Shown: one piece after another, positions 23,596 through 32,511 of the stretch | How the letters are laid out: each line of letters opens with the position of its first letter | How positions within the stretch are numbered: position 1 is the stretch's first letter | DNA from: Microcaldota archaeon | Lineage (GTDB): Archaea > Micrarchaeota > Micrarchaeia > Anstonellales > Bilamarchaeaceae | DNA: 39,305 nt | NCBI GenBank assembly: GCA_018812625.1 | Contig: JAHJDH010000029.1 | Location: forward strand, 1 to 39,305 | Direction: 5' to 3' | Program-made: the position numbers and the translations under genes | The notes under the pieces: generated by a model | The model's database searches: none | The model's input: the letters and a program-made list of their open reading frames with translations, nothing else | Told to the model about the DNA's origin: nothing

Positions 23596-24255
23596 ATGTC
23601 AGAACCAGCAAAAGTAAAAGAAAATAGTGATGTTAGAAAGGAAGGAAAAGAGGGCGCAGAAGGAAATGTCCCAAAGAAAAGAACTGTATTTAGCAGGATG
23701 AAAGTATTGGTTGCCAGTTTGGCAGTCGCAACAACTTTTGGCCTTGCAACAGAAGCATGCAGTGGCAGTGATGAGAACCCACCACCTCTTCCAGTAGATG
23801 GAAGCGTAGTTGATGGTGGAGACCTTGATGCTGATACAGACACTGATGCTGATACCGATTCAGGTACAGATACTGACTCTGGACCAGATGTTGATTCAGG
23901 CATAGTTGATGGTGGAGAAACCGACAGCGGTCCAGATGTTGATGGTGGAGACACTGACAGCGGAACTGTAGTTTGTGATCCATCTGAAGATTCTGTAGGT
24001 AGCGAAACACTCTTACCAGGAGAATCAGTAATAGTCGGTGGATATGAAGTTACTTACAACGGACAATCAAGCAACGGTGCAGACATAACTGTTAGTTGTG
24101 GAGGCACAGTAGTTGACAGCAATGTTGATTGTCATATGTATCAGGTTACAGAAATTCCAGATACTGGCAACAGCATGCAAGTAGAAGTTGAGGTTCACTC
24201 GGCTGGAAATGTTAGTGGTAGAATTTCAGTGGAAGTAGTAAGTACAGCAGAATAG
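23596..24255 (+). CDS. Putative lipoprotein with Asp/Thr/Ser-rich low-complexity linker
   Basis: 219 aa. A basic N-terminus of ~33 residues precedes a hydrophobic segment (MKVLVASLAVATTFGLATEA) and a Cys, arranged like a lipobox, although the segment sits unusually far from the first Met. It is followed by a ~60-residue acidic linker built from short D-x-D units (DADTDTDADTDSGTDTDSG). The C-terminal ~95 residues form a small beta domain with three Cys. Similar Asp/Thr linkers are familiar from bacterial (for example myxobacterial) surface lipoproteins, and Ca2+ binding is possible. Family and function not recognised. Confidence 0.78.
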   Translation: MSEPAKVKENSDVRKEGKEGAEGNVPKKRTVFSRMKVLVASLAVATTFGLATEACSGSDENPPPLPVDGSVVDGGDLDADTDTDADTDSGTDTDSGPDVDSGIVDGGETDSGPDVDGGDTDSGTVVCDPSEDSVGSETLLPGESVIVGGYEVTYNGQSSNGADITVSCGGTVVDSNVDCHMYQVTEIPDTGNSMQVEVEVHSAGNVSGRISVEVVSTAE

Positions 24256-24256
24256 A

Positions 24257-24652
24257 TTAGGATTTAATTCCTAATACTTCTTTTGTTTTTTCCATATCTT
24301 TTTCTACAGGTCTTATTGCAACTTCAGTAAAATCTTGTTTTCGACTAACGATATAGAGGCTCTCAAGATTAATGCCGCGATTAGCAAGTTTACGGGTTAT
24401 CTTTGCAAGCTCACCAGGACGATTGATCATTTTGAAAATAATAGTATCTGCTTGTTCAACTTCGATATCAGAAAGCCTTGACAGTGCTTTCAGAGTAGTT
24501 GTAACATCACCAGTGATTATCCTAAAGACAGCTTTTCCAGAAGCGCCATATGCTGAGATAGCTTCGATATTTACGCCAGTAGAACCAAGAGCCTCTGAGA
24601 CTTGTGCCAAAGATCCAACATCATTTTTTGCCATTACTATGATTTCTTTCAT
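24257..24652 (-). CDS. Tandem ACT-domain protein
   Basis: 131 aa from ATG 24652; GGATGA 5 nt upstream supports this start over ATG 24661. Two ACT domains in tandem: the first is about 1-65 (KNDVGSLAQVSEALGSTGVN) and the second about 70-131 (NRPGELAKITRKLANRGIN). Both keep the glycine turn that binds amino acids. It has no catalytic or DNA-binding part, so it resembles stand-alone COG4747 proteins thought to sense small ligands. It lies 5 kb from the TrpY-like regulator; a shared ligand is possible but unsupported. Confidence 0.85.
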   Translation of the reverse strand: MKEIIVMAKNDVGSLAQVSEALGSTGVNIEAISAYGASGKAVFRIITGDVTTTLKALSRLSDIEVEQADTIIFKMINRPGELAKITRKLANRGINLESLYIVSRKQDFTEVAIRPVEKDMEKTKEVLGIKS

Positions 24653-24717
24653 AACAATCATCCAACAGATAATAAACTCCTCAAAATTAATTAAAGGTTT
24701 CTATGGATAGATGAAGT

Positions 24718-25035
24718 ATGGTTACAAAAGATCAAATAATGGAAAAACTAACCCAAGTGCTTGACCCAGAACTTGGAATAAACATAGTAGACATGGGTCT
24801 TATTTACGAAATTGAAATTAAAAAGAAAAAATCAAATGAAAAATTACAAAAAGTATTTATCAAAATGACATTTACAACTCCTGCATGTCCATTGATTAAT
24901 GAAATATTGCGGGAGGTACAAGAAAAATTAGACGAATTCGAAGAACTGGACATTGAGGTCAATGTTGTATTTGAACCTCTTTGGTCACCAGAGCGAATGA
25001 GTGAAAAAGCAAAAATTAAATTGGGAATTATATGA
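24718..25035 (+). CDS. SufT/MIP18-family (DUF59) protein
   Basis: 105 aa. DUF59 proteins help mature iron-sulfur proteins. The family core DPELGINIVDMGLIYEI and the segment TTPACPL, with the conserved Cys, are present. Length is typical for stand-alone archaeal members. A TATA-like ATTAATTAAAGG at about 24685-24696 lies upstream. The gene overlaps the start of the beta-CASP RNase by 4 nt (ATGA), so the two are co-translated; the reason for that pairing is unclear. Confidence 0.9.
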   Translation: MVTKDQIMEKLTQVLDPELGINIVDMGLIYEIEIKKKKSNEKLQKVFIKMTFTTPACPLINEILREVQEKLDEFEELDIEVNVVFEPLWSPERMSEKAKIKLGII

Positions 25036-26327
25036 AAATTAAATTTTTTGGAGGCGCACAGGAAGTGGGCCGAGTGAGCATATTGCTCGAGGAAGAAAAG
25101 AATAATCTTATGCTTGATTGTGGAATAAAACTTGGAGAAAAAACAGAATATCCAGTAATTGATGATGATACTCTAAAGAGAGTCGAAAATATTACAATTT
25201 CACATGCACATTTGGATCATTGCGGATATTTACCGCATGTTTATTCAAAAAAGTTCAAGCCAAAAATATTTCTAACAAAGCCAACACGCGATTTGATGGG
25301 AATTTTATTGTCAGATTATTGCAGAATAAAAGGAACAAAAGAAAGAACAGGATTTACATCTAAAGATGTTAATAATGTCCTGCGAGATGCACGCATCACA
25401 GAATATGATGAGCTGTTTAATGCCGGATTCAAAACCAGGTTTTATCAAGCTGGACATATACTGGGAAGTGCAATAACATCTGTTGAAAGACCTGAGGGAA
25501 GACTTGTTTTTAGCGGAGATATCTGCATGAGAAAAACAAGAGTTCTGGACAGCTGTGAAAAAAACTTGAGTGCAAAAACGCTTATTGTTGAGAGTACTTA
25601 TGGTGCAAAAGAAGATGTTCTGCCAAGCCATAAAGACAGCTATCAAAAAATGATCAAAGTCATCAATGAAACGCTTGATAAGGGCGGACATGTGATAATA
25701 CCAAGTTTTGCAGTTGGAAGAGCTCAGGAGGTACTGCTTGCACTTGATGACTATATGAGATCAGGCGCACTTCGGCCAACCAAGATATTTATTGAAGGTA
25801 TGATCGGAAAGGCAATGAAAATATATCGCCATAATGCAATATACGCAAATGATGATATCAAAAGAAGGATATTGATGAGCGAAGATGACCCTTTCAAAAG
25901 TCCAAATTTCAATAGATCAAGATCAAAAACAAGGGAAGACGTACTAAAAGAACCTTCAATTATTGTCACAACTTCTGGAATGCTCAGTGGAGGGCCAGTA
26001 CTGTTTTATCTCGAAAAACTTGCAGGAAACCCTAAAAATACAATTATTTTTGTTGGATATCAGGCAGAGGGAACCTCTGGACGCAAAGTTCTTGAAGGAG
26101 GGAAAAAAATCAGAATTGGAGATAATGAGGTAGAGCTCAAATTAAGAGTTGAAAGTGTGAAACTTTCAGGCCATGCTGATTTTAACGAACTTTTACAGTT
26201 TATCAAATCATTCAAAGGACTTGAAAAAGTGTTCATAATGCATGGAGACAAACCAGACCTGAAAGAATACCTTGAGAAGGACTACGAAGTGATAATTCCA
26301 AAACTGCTTGAAGAATATCATATATAG
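25032..26327 (+). CDS. Beta-CASP metallo-beta-lactamase RNase (aCPSF2-like)
   Basis: 431 aa. Metallo-beta-lactamase fold with inserted beta-CASP domain, as in CPSF73-related archaeal nucleases. Zn-binding motif HAHLDH at 58-63, later His in QAGHILGSA, Asp in FSGDI, beta-CASP motifs VESTYG and PSFAVGRAQE, SGMLSGG, and the final His in SGHAD. It lacks N-terminal KH domains, which separates it from aCPSF1 and points to aCPSF2. These enzymes cut or trim RNA in the cytoplasm. It begins within the stop of the SufT-like gene. The TrpY-like regulator ends 2 bp beyond it on the other strand. Confidence 0.92.
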   Translation: MKIKFFGGAQEVGRVSILLEEEKNNLMLDCGIKLGEKTEYPVIDDDTLKRVENITISHAHLDHCGYLPHVYSKKFKPKIFLTKPTRDLMGILLSDYCRIKGTKERTGFTSKDVNNVLRDARITEYDELFNAGFKTRFYQAGHILGSAITSVERPEGRLVFSGDICMRKTRVLDSCEKNLSAKTLIVESTYGAKEDVLPSHKDSYQKMIKVINETLDKGGHVIIPSFAVGRAQEVLLALDDYMRSGALRPTKIFIEGMIGKAMKIYRHNAIYANDDIKRRILMSEDDPFKSPNFNRSRSKTREDVLKEPSIIVTTSGMLSGGPVLFYLEKLAGNPKNTIIFVGYQAEGTSGRKVLEGGKKIRIGDNEVELKLRVESVKLSGHADFNELLQFIKSFKGLEKVFIMHGDKPDLKEYLEKDYEVIIPKLLEEYHI

Positions 26328-26329
26328 AA

Positions 26330-26830
26330 TCATTCTATTGAAAGACGTTTGATTTGAGAAAGCTCTCTTAATTTCAAAAGCGCAGGCCCAGGCAATCTTT
26401 TTTCTATTATTATAGTAAGCTTTGGATTCGGATAGATATCCGGATCATCACTTACAATTTGTCTAATGCTGATATTAGCATCTGAAATTATAGTTGTAAC
26501 TGCACTTACGATACCTATTGCATGAGGCTCTGCCTCAAGCTCTAAAACTTCAAATCCAAGGCTTTTTGCAACTCCACGAATATAAGAAGTTGGCGCTAGA
26601 GACTCGAAAATACTAAAAAGCTCTGGGATTTCGGCTATCATCTGCGAGGTTTCAAGTACTACTCTGCGATCAATTTTGAGAGCTCTTGCAATCTTTACAG
26701 GACTAACCTCAACAGCCCCAGAGTAGATGAAACCTGCCTTATCAACTCGCATCCCCTGACGAAGCAAGAGATCAGCTACTTTACTGCGCATAGGATAACG
26801 AAGAAACGCATCTTCCAGAATTGGATACAT
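26330..26830 (-). CDS. TrpY-like ACT-domain transcriptional regulator
   Basis: 166 aa from ATG 26830. In-frame ATG codons at 26839 and 26869 would add up to 13 residues, but 26839 overlaps an operator-like box and 26830 suits a leaderless start. N-terminal helix-turn-helix region at about 40-70 (VSPVKIARALKIDRRVV) and C-terminal ACT-like domain at about 100-166 (EPHAIGIVSAVTTII, then IRQIVSDDPD). This is the COG2150 architecture, shared by TrpY of Methanothermobacter, a tryptophan-responsive repressor divergent from its trp operon. Here too the gene diverges from trpE, with two TGTACA boxes between. Repression of trp genes and itself with tryptophan as co-ligand is inferred from family and position. 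Confidence 0.8.
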   Translation of the reverse strand: MYPILEDAFLRYPMRSKVADLLLRQGMRVDKAGFIYSGAVEVSPVKIARALKIDRRVVLETSQMIAEIPELFSIFESLAPTSYIRGVAKSLGFEVLELEAEPHAIGIVSAVTTIISDANISIRQIVSDDPDIYPNPKLTIIIEKRLPGPALLKLRELSQIKRLSIE

Positions 26831-26832
26831 AA

Positions 26833-26848
26833 TGTACATATTTGTACA
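26833..26848. promoter_or_regulatory. Paired TGTACA operator boxes (TRP-box-like)
   Basis: TGTACA occurs at 26833-26838 and 26843-26848, 10 bp apart on one face of the helix. It is the word reported as the TRP box bound by Methanothermobacter TrpY. The boxes lie between the regulator's start and the shared TATA at 26856. Confidence 0.7.
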
Positions 26849-26855
26849 GAAAAGC

Positions 26856-26865
26856 TTTAAATATA
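26856..26865. promoter_or_regulatory. Shared TATA-like element of trpE and its regulator
   Basis: TTTAAATATA reads as a TATA-like box on both strands. Positions about 26 bp away fall near 26887 (just before trpE ATG 26893) and near 26835 (just before the regulator ATG 26830). Confidence 0.5.
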
Positions 26866-26892
26866 TCATTAATGCTAAAAACAGTAGGTGAC

Positions 26893-28224
26893 ATGATGAT
26901 TACTAAAAAGCTAAAACTAAATCTGAATCCGTACCAAATGTATTCTCTAATAAATAGAAAATACAGTCATTCATTCTTACTTGAATCCATGGAAGGCGAT
27001 GAAAAGCTTGCCAGGTTTTCATTCATAGGATTTGACCCGGTCAAAAGGATATCTGCAGATGGAAAAACAATAATCATTGATGGCTCAAGAGAAGAAACAG
27101 ATGATCCAATTAGAGCTCTTGCAAATAATATTCCAAAGCGAGAAATGGAAATGGAGGGTTTTGTTGGCGGTGCAGTTGGATATTTTTCTCATGATTATGT
27201 CCACAGAATTGAAAACATACCAGAAAATGATAAACAGAGCTCAAATTTTCCAGACTTTGAATTTGGAATATTTGATGATTGCATAGTATATGATCATCGA
27301 GATAGAAGTGTGAGATATATATCTCATGGAAAGGATAGGTCAGTTGAGATTTTGGATCTTGCTAAGCAGGACGTGTTTCTTGGGCCTTTTGATACGGGAG
27401 CGCCAAAAACAAACATGGACGAAGAAACATACAAAAATGCTGTTATTTTGGCAAAAGAAAAAATCTCAAATGGAGAGATATTTCAAGTAGTTTTATCACG
27501 CAGATATGAATTCCCATATGAGGGGGATCTTCTTCGTTTTTACAATATACTCAAGCAGACAAATCCTTCTCCATATATGTACTATTTGAACTTTGGAGAG
27601 CGAAAGATAATTGGCGCGAGTCCTGAGAATCTGGTGCGAGTTGAAGGAAAAACAATTGAAAGCTCAGCTACTTTAGCTGGAACTATGCCAAGAGGCAAAA
27701 CTCCTGAAGAAGACAGGATTCTGGAAGAAAAACTAAAAAATGATGAAAAAGAAAAGGCAGAGCATTTGATGCTTGTTGATCTGACTCGAAATGATGTTGG
27801 AAAAGTTTGTGAGTTTAATTCCATAAAAGTAGCTGACCTGATGAAGGTGCATAAGTACAGCCATGTTCAGCATCTTGGTTCTCTCATTAGTGGGCAGCTG
27901 AAAGAGGGAAAAGATTGCTTTGATGCATTTAATGCATTATTTCCAGCAGGAACGTTAAGCGGAGCACCAAAGGTTCGTGCAATGGAGATTATTGAAGAAC
28001 TTGAAATAGGTAAGAGAGGGCCTTATGGCGGTGCTGTCGGCTATTTCTCATTCAATGGCAATTGCGATTTTGCAATTGCAATAAGAACATTATTTGCACA
28101 CAGGCAAAATGCATATGTGCAAGCAGGAGCAGGAATAGTATATGATTCAGTTCCTGAAAAGGAGTTTCAGGAAACAGAAAACAAAATGAGGGCGATTATG
28201 AATGCTCTGGGGGTGCACTCATGA
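26893..28224 (+). CDS. trpE: Anthranilate synthase component I
   Basis: 443 aa. Converts chorismate plus ammonia to anthranilate, with TrpG supplying ammonia. The tryptophan-binding LLES motif is at about 29-32, so feedback inhibition is expected. Chorismate-binding signatures include NGEIFQVVLSRR, LVDLTRNDVGKV and PAGTLSGAPKVRAMEII. Length is normal for the short archaeal type. Start at ATG 26893 or 26896: AGGTGA at 26886-26891 lies just upstream. Upstream ATGs at 26872 and earlier lie at or before the predicted transcription start. First gene of trpE-G-D-C-B-A, divergent from the TrpY-like regulator. Confidence 0.96.
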   Translation: MMITKKLKLNLNPYQMYSLINRKYSHSFLLESMEGDEKLARFSFIGFDPVKRISADGKTIIIDGSREETDDPIRALANNIPKREMEMEGFVGGAVGYFSHDYVHRIENIPENDKQSSNFPDFEFGIFDDCIVYDHRDRSVRYISHGKDRSVEILDLAKQDVFLGPFDTGAPKTNMDEETYKNAVILAKEKISNGEIFQVVLSRRYEFPYEGDLLRFYNILKQTNPSPYMYYLNFGERKIIGASPENLVRVEGKTIESSATLAGTMPRGKTPEEDRILEEKLKNDEKEKAEHLMLVDLTRNDVGKVCEFNSIKVADLMKVHKYSHVQHLGSLISGQLKEGKDCFDAFNALFPAGTLSGAPKVRAMEIIEELEIGKRGPYGGAVGYFSFNGNCDFAIAIRTLFAHRQNAYVQAGAGIVYDSVPEKEFQETENKMRAIMNALGVHS

Positions 28225-28787
28225 TACTGATTATTGACAATTACGATTCATTCACCTACAACTTATACCAGTACTTTGGAGACCTTGGGCAGGAAGTAAT
28301 AGTTCGTAGAAATGATAAAATTGGTCTTGAAGGGATAAGAGAGCTTGGTCCAGAAAGGATTGTCTTGTCTCCAGGACCTGGACATCCTGAAAATAAGAGA
28401 GATTTTGGAGTGTGCAGAGACATCCTTGAAGCAAACATATCAATGCCGATTCTTGGAGTCTGTCTTGGGCATCAGGGAATCATAATGCACTATGGAGGCT
28501 CTATTGAAAAAAGCGAAAAACCAATGCATGGAAAAACAAGTTTGATAGAGCACAATGGATGTGGCATATTCAAGAATGTTGAAAATCCTCTTCGGGTTAT
28601 GAGATATCATTCGCTTATTGGAGAAAACATACCAGAATGCCTTGAGGTTACTGCAAGAAGCCATGATGACAATGTGGTTATGGGAATAGCGCACAAAAAA
28701 CTCCAAATTTTCGGAGTGCAGTTTCATCCTGAGAGCATAATGAGCGAGCATGGGAAAACAATTCTCGAAAATTTCATCAGGTGCTGA
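28221..28787 (+). CDS. trpG: Anthranilate synthase component II (glutamine amidotransferase)
   Basis: 188 aa class I glutamine amidotransferase. Catalytic Cys 81 in ILGVCLGHQG and the His-Glu pair in VQFHPESIM complete the triad. DNYDSFTYN at the start and SPGPGHPENKRDFG are typical. It hydrolyses glutamine and channels ammonia to TrpE. ATGA overlap with trpE (28221-28224) implies coupled synthesis of equal amounts. In some archaea this subunit also serves aminodeoxychorismate synthase; nothing here shows that. Confidence 0.96.
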   Translation: MILIIDNYDSFTYNLYQYFGDLGQEVIVRRNDKIGLEGIRELGPERIVLSPGPGHPENKRDFGVCRDILEANISMPILGVCLGHQGIIMHYGGSIEKSEKPMHGKTSLIEHNGCGIFKNVENPLRVMRYHSLIGENIPECLEVTARSHDDNVVMGIAHKKLQIFGVQFHPESIMSEHGKTILENFIRC

Positions 28788-28789
28788 TT

Positions 28790-29776
28790 ATGGAACTGCT
28801 CGATAAGTTAATTGCAAAAAAAGATTTGAGTGAAGATGAGGCGAGCGAAGTAGTAGCTTCGCTAATTAAGCAGGAAATCAGCCCAGTAAAGGCTACTGCC
28901 ATACTTGTGGCACTTAGAATGAAAGGAGAGAGCGAAGAAGAGATTACTGGTTTTGCAAAGGAAATGCGCAAAAGTGCAGTTTCGATTAAACCAAATATTA
29001 GCAACCTGGTTGACACATGCGGAACTGGAGGGGATTCGAGCAGAACAATAAATGTTTCAACAATTGCAGCAATAATTGCAGCTGGAGCCGGAGTTCCAAT
29101 TGCAAAGCATGGGAACAGATCAGTTTCAAGCAAAAGCGGATCTTTTGATGTTCTTGAAAAACTAGGAGTGCATATTCTTGAGCCAGAAGCAGTTGCACGA
29201 TCTATTGAAGAGCTTGGAATTGGATTCATGTTTGCACCGCTTTTTCACCCGTCGATGAAAAACATCATGCCAATTAGAAAAGAGCTTGGAGTCAGATCAA
29301 TATTCAACATGTTAGGGCCTTTGACTAATCCTGCAAGCGCTCCAAATCAGCTCATTGGAGTTTATGATCCGGCTCTTACTGAAAAGTTTGCAGGAGTACT
29401 GAAAAATCTTGGAACAAAACATGCTCTTATTGTACATAGTGAAGGAATGGATGAGCTTGGACTTGGAATTAGCAAGGTTTCGGAATTAAAGAATGGAAAA
29501 ATTGAAAATTATGAGATAGATGCTAATGAATTTAATATTAGAAAAAGACCAATTCCAACTGTAGCAAGTGCAGAGGAAAGTGCCCAGTTTGCATTGCAGG
29601 TATTAAATGGAGAAAAAGGAGCTGCGAGAGATGTTTGCACTCTTAATGCCGGAGCAGCAATCTATGTCGGAGGCCTTTGTAAGACAATTGCAGAAGGGCT
29701 TGAACTGGCAGCGCATACAATTGATGATAATTCGGCAATGGAAAAGCTTGAACAAGTAAAGAGGTTTGGGGGTTGA
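28790..29776 (+). CDS. trpD: Anthranilate phosphoribosyltransferase
   Basis: 328 aa from ATG 28790 (AGGTG 6 nt upstream); the in-frame GTG at 28781 overlaps trpG. Second step of tryptophan synthesis: transfers phosphoribose from PRPP to anthranilate. Hallmarks are DTCGTGGDSSRTINVST at about 75-91, which binds PRPP, KHGNRSVSSKSGS for substrate and Mg, and RKELGVRSIFNMLGPLTNP. Length is that of the stand-alone enzyme. Confidence 0.96.
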   Translation: MELLDKLIAKKDLSEDEASEVVASLIKQEISPVKATAILVALRMKGESEEEITGFAKEMRKSAVSIKPNISNLVDTCGTGGDSSRTINVSTIAAIIAAGAGVPIAKHGNRSVSSKSGSFDVLEKLGVHILEPEAVARSIEELGIGFMFAPLFHPSMKNIMPIRKELGVRSIFNMLGPLTNPASAPNQLIGVYDPALTEKFAGVLKNLGTKHALIVHSEGMDELGLGISKVSELKNGKIENYEIDANEFNIRKRPIPTVASAEESAQFALQVLNGEKGAARDVCTLNAGAAIYVGGLCKTIAEGLELAAHTIDDNSAMEKLEQVKRFGG

Positions 29777-29780
29777 GCTT

Positions 29781-30548
29781 ATGGACATATTAGATAAATT
29801 TATTGAGAATGCAAAGGCAAGTATTGACGATGGATATTACAGAAACATCCAAAATGCAGAAGTAAAGCACATTTCACTTCGGAAAAAAATTGAATCGCAG
29901 AACTTTACATTGATTACTGAGATAAAACATGCATCACCAGCAGGAGAATACGAATTCAAGAATATTGATGTTGAAAAGACTGCTGGTTCATTTGCTAAAT
30001 GCGGATCTGATGCAATTTCTGTTGTTGTTGAGCCAAAAATATTCAAGGGAAATATTTCAAATATTAAAATAGCTAAAAGAGCAGGATTGCCAGTACTCTT
30101 CAAGGATTTTGTATTTACTTTCGAGCAAATAGAAGCAGCTCGAGATGCAGGCGCTGATTGTATTTTGCTGGTTGTAAAGGTAACTGAACGACTGGGCGTA
30201 GATCTTGATAAACTAATTGATAAAGCACATAACGAAGGCCTGGAGGTGCTACTTGAGAGCTATGATGAGCTTGAGATGAAACGCGCCTTGAACACAAAGG
30301 CAGACATACTTGGAATCAATAATAGGGAGCTTACAACACTAAAAGTGGATACCAACCGCACTAAGGAAATCATGTCAGCAGTTGGAGAAATAGATAGGCC
30401 ACTGATCAGTGAAAGTGGAATAAAAACTGCACAAGACATCAAATTTATCATGGATAGTGGAGCACAAGGGGCTTTGGTTGGAACTGCCATATGGAAAGCA
30501 GATGATTTGGAATCCAAGATAAGAGAACTAAAAGGTGCAGGATTATGA
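29781..30548 (+). CDS. trpC: Indole-3-glycerol phosphate synthase
   Basis: 255 aa from ATG 29781; GGGGGTTGAG precedes it. TIM-barrel enzyme that closes the indole ring. Motifs: [11 protein letters not shown] (catalytic Lys and PxG), VLFKDFVF (catalytic Lys), [14 protein letters not shown] and LISESGI. Length covers only the TrpC domain; there is no fused phosphoribosylanthranilate isomerase (TrpF), and no trpF gene stands between trpD and trpC or elsewhere in the cluster. The start lies 4 bp after the trpD stop, and the end overlaps trpB as ATGA. Confidence 0.95.
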   Translation: MDILDKFIENAKASIDDGYYRNIQNAEVKHISLRKKIESQNFTLITEIKHASPAGEYEFKNIDVEKTAGSFAKCGSDAISVVVEPKIFKGNISNIKIAKRAGLPVLFKDFVFTFEQIEAARDAGADCILLVVKVTERLGVDLDKLIDKAHNEGLEVLLESYDELEMKRALNTKADILGINNRELTTLKVDTNRTKEIMSAVGEIDRPLISESGIKTAQDIKFIMDSGAQGALVGTAIWKADDLESKIRELKGAGL

Positions 30549-31696
30549 AAAGATATTTTGGAAAATATGGGGGGCAGTTTGTTCCAGAAACATTAGTTCC
30601 AGCACTAGCGCATCTTGAAGAAGAGTATTGTAAGATTAAAGATGACAAATCTTTCCAGGAAAATTTGAGCAATCTCCTCTTCGACTACTGCGGAAGGCCA
30701 ACGCCATTATACCTGGCAAAAAGATTGAGCAAAAAACTTGGAGTAGGAAGAATATATCTGAAGAGAGAAGATCTTCTTCATACTGGAGCACATAAGATCA
30801 ACAATGCAATAGGACAAAGTTTGCTTGCAAAAAAAATGGGGAAAAAAAGGATAATTGCAGAAACAGGTGCAGGACAGCACGGAGTTGCAACTGCAACAGC
30901 AGCTGCGCTTTTGGGACTTGAATGCGAGATATATATGGGCAGTACTGATGCAAAGAGGCAGGAGCTCAATGTATTCAAAATGAATCTTCTTGGAACTAAA
31001 GTGAATATTGTTGAGAGTGGCTCAAAAACATTGAAAGATGCAATTAATGAGGCACTTCGTGATTATACTGCAAACTTCAAAGACACTCATTACCTGATAG
31101 GCTCTGCACTAGGCCCTCACCCCTACCCGACCATTGTGCGGGATTTCCAGTCAGTAATTGGAATCGAAGCAAAAAAACAGATTCTAGAAAAAGAAGGAAA
31201 GCTGCCAGATTGCCTTGTTGCATGTGTGGGCGGAGGCAGCAATGCCATTGGCCTGTTTTCTGCATTTTTGGATGAACCGGTTGAAATGATTGGAGTTGAA
31301 GCAGGAGGAAATGGAAAACAGCATGCAGAGAGGCTGACAGGAAAGGCAAGAGAAGGGGTGCTTCATGGAATGAAGAGTTATTTCCTTCAGGATGAAAATG
31401 GACAAATACAAAATACTTATTCTGTTTCAGCAGGTCTTGATTATGCAGGCGTGGGACCAGAACATTCAAACCTCAAGGAAATGGAACGTGCAAAGTACGT
31501 ATCGGTTAATGATCAGGAAGCTCTCAGTGCATTCAAAACACTTTCACAATACGAGGGAATAACGCCAGCTCTTGAAAGCGCTCATGCAGTTGGATATGTG
31601 ATGAAAATGGAAAAAGCAGAAGATAAAACAATTATTATCAACCTCTCTGGACGAGGGGATAAAGATGCACCACAGGTAATGGAGTTGTTAAAATGA
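30545..31696 (+). CDS. trpB: Tryptophan synthase beta chain (TrpB1)
   Basis: 383 aa PLP enzyme that joins indole and serine. PLP lysine at about 84 in HTGAHKINN; phosphate-binding [26 protein letters not shown] is the TrpB glycine-rich motif. Length and the N-terminal [12 protein letters not shown] mark the TrpB1 type that works with TrpA, which follows with an ATGA overlap. Confidence 0.97.
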   Translation: MKRYFGKYGGQFVPETLVPALAHLEEEYCKIKDDKSFQENLSNLLFDYCGRPTPLYLAKRLSKKLGVGRIYLKREDLLHTGAHKINNAIGQSLLAKKMGKKRIIAETGAGQHGVATATAAALLGLECEIYMGSTDAKRQELNVFKMNLLGTKVNIVESGSKTLKDAINEALRDYTANFKDTHYLIGSALGPHPYPTIVRDFQSVIGIEAKKQILEKEGKLPDCLVACVGGGSNAIGLFSAFLDEPVEMIGVEAGGNGKQHAERLTGKAREGVLHGMKSYFLQDENGQIQNTYSVSAGLDYAGVGPEHSNLKEMERAKYVSVNDQEALSAFKTLSQYEGITPALESAHAVGYVMKMEKAEDKTIIINLSGRGDKDAPQVMELLK

Positions 31697-32460
31697 GAGA
31701 ACTGAAAAAACCTGCATTAATGCCATATGTTTGCTGTGGGGACCCGAATGTTCAGTTTACAAAAAAACTAATCAAGGCAATGGTCGCAAATGGTGCTGAT
31801 GCAATAGAGCTTGGGATCCCATTTTCTGACCCCATGGCAGATGGAAAAACAATACAAGAGGCAATAACCAGGGCTTTGAAAGGAGGAATGACACCTGGCA
31901 AAGCACTTGAGATGCTAAAAGAACTGAGAAAAGAGGGAGTGGAAGTTCCGATCTTTATTATGACATATTACAATATTCCATTTTCCAGCGGAATTGCAAA
32001 TTTCACTAAATTGGCAAAGGAAGCTGGAGCAGACGGATTCATCATACCAGATCTACCCATAGAAGAATCAGACGAACTTAGAAGTGCATGTGATGAACAT
32101 GATCTGGTTTTAGTGCAGTTTATTACGCCTGGCTGTTCGAGTGAGAGATTGGAAAAAATTGTCAAAAATGCAAAGGGATTCCTGTATGCAGTATCTGTTC
32201 TTGGCATAACTGGAGCTCGGGATGGGATATCAGAGGATGCGATTGAACTTATCAAACGAACAAAGAAAATAACTGAACTGCCAGTTGTAATTGGTTTTGG
32301 GATTTCAAATGAGGCTCAAGCATCACAATACGTAAAAGCAGGAGCAGACGGAGTTATTATAGGAAGCAAGATAGCAAAAATATACTCCAATGAAAACAGC
32401 GTTGAAGAGGTTGCAAGATTCTGTTCAGCAGTAAAGGAAAAACTTCAGAAGAGCAAATGA
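31693..32460 (+). CDS. trpA: Tryptophan synthase alpha chain
   Basis: 255 aa TIM barrel that releases indole from indole-3-glycerol phosphate. Catalytic Glu 39 ([11 protein letters not shown]) and Asp 50 (MADGKTIQ) are present, as are the phosphate-binding GFGIS and DGVIIGS. Last gene of the trp cluster. No T-rich terminator follows its stop; the next feature, 15 bp on, is the promoter-like element of the aromatic leader region, so trp transcripts may run into the aro genes. Confidence 0.96.
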   Translation: MRELKKPALMPYVCCGDPNVQFTKKLIKAMVANGADAIELGIPFSDPMADGKTIQEAITRALKGGMTPGKALEMLKELRKEGVEVPIFIMTYYNIPFSSGIANFTKLAKEAGADGFIIPDLPIEESDELRSACDEHDLVLVQFITPGCSSERLEKIVKNAKGFLYAVSVLGITGARDGISEDAIELIKRTKKITELPVVIGFGISNEAQASQYVKAGADGVIIGSKIAKIYSNENSVEEVARFCSAVKEKLQKSK

Positions 32461-32475
32461 TGGATGTAACACTGG

Positions 32476-32491
32476 TTTAAAAATATTTATG
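32476..32491 (+). promoter_or_regulatory. TATA-like promoter of the aromatic leader and aro operon
   Basis: TTTAAAAATATTTATG at 32477-32491 is a TATA-like element just after trpA. Initiation about 26 bp downstream would fall near 32510, at or just before ATG 32512 of the leader ORF, so the leader could be read from a leaderless mRNA. Confidence 0.55.
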
Positions 32492-32511
32492 TGGTAATTT
32501 ATTGTAGAAAA

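Noticed and set aside
23445-23954. Upstream extension of the PIN-domain frame, Ser/Pro-rich
   Set aside because: It is the complement of the Asp/Thr-rich linker of the forward lipoprotein gene; the PIN domain starts cleanly at 23444 with a TATA-like box in place.
26866-26892. A second leader peptide or attenuator in front of trpE
   Set aside because: The region is too short, with no aromatic codon run, no stable stem and no T-tract. Control here is better explained by the TGTACA boxes.
29430-29442. Additional TGTACA inside trpD (and another near 4033)
   Set aside because: Single copies inside coding sequence are expected by chance at this window size; no partner box or promoter is nearby.
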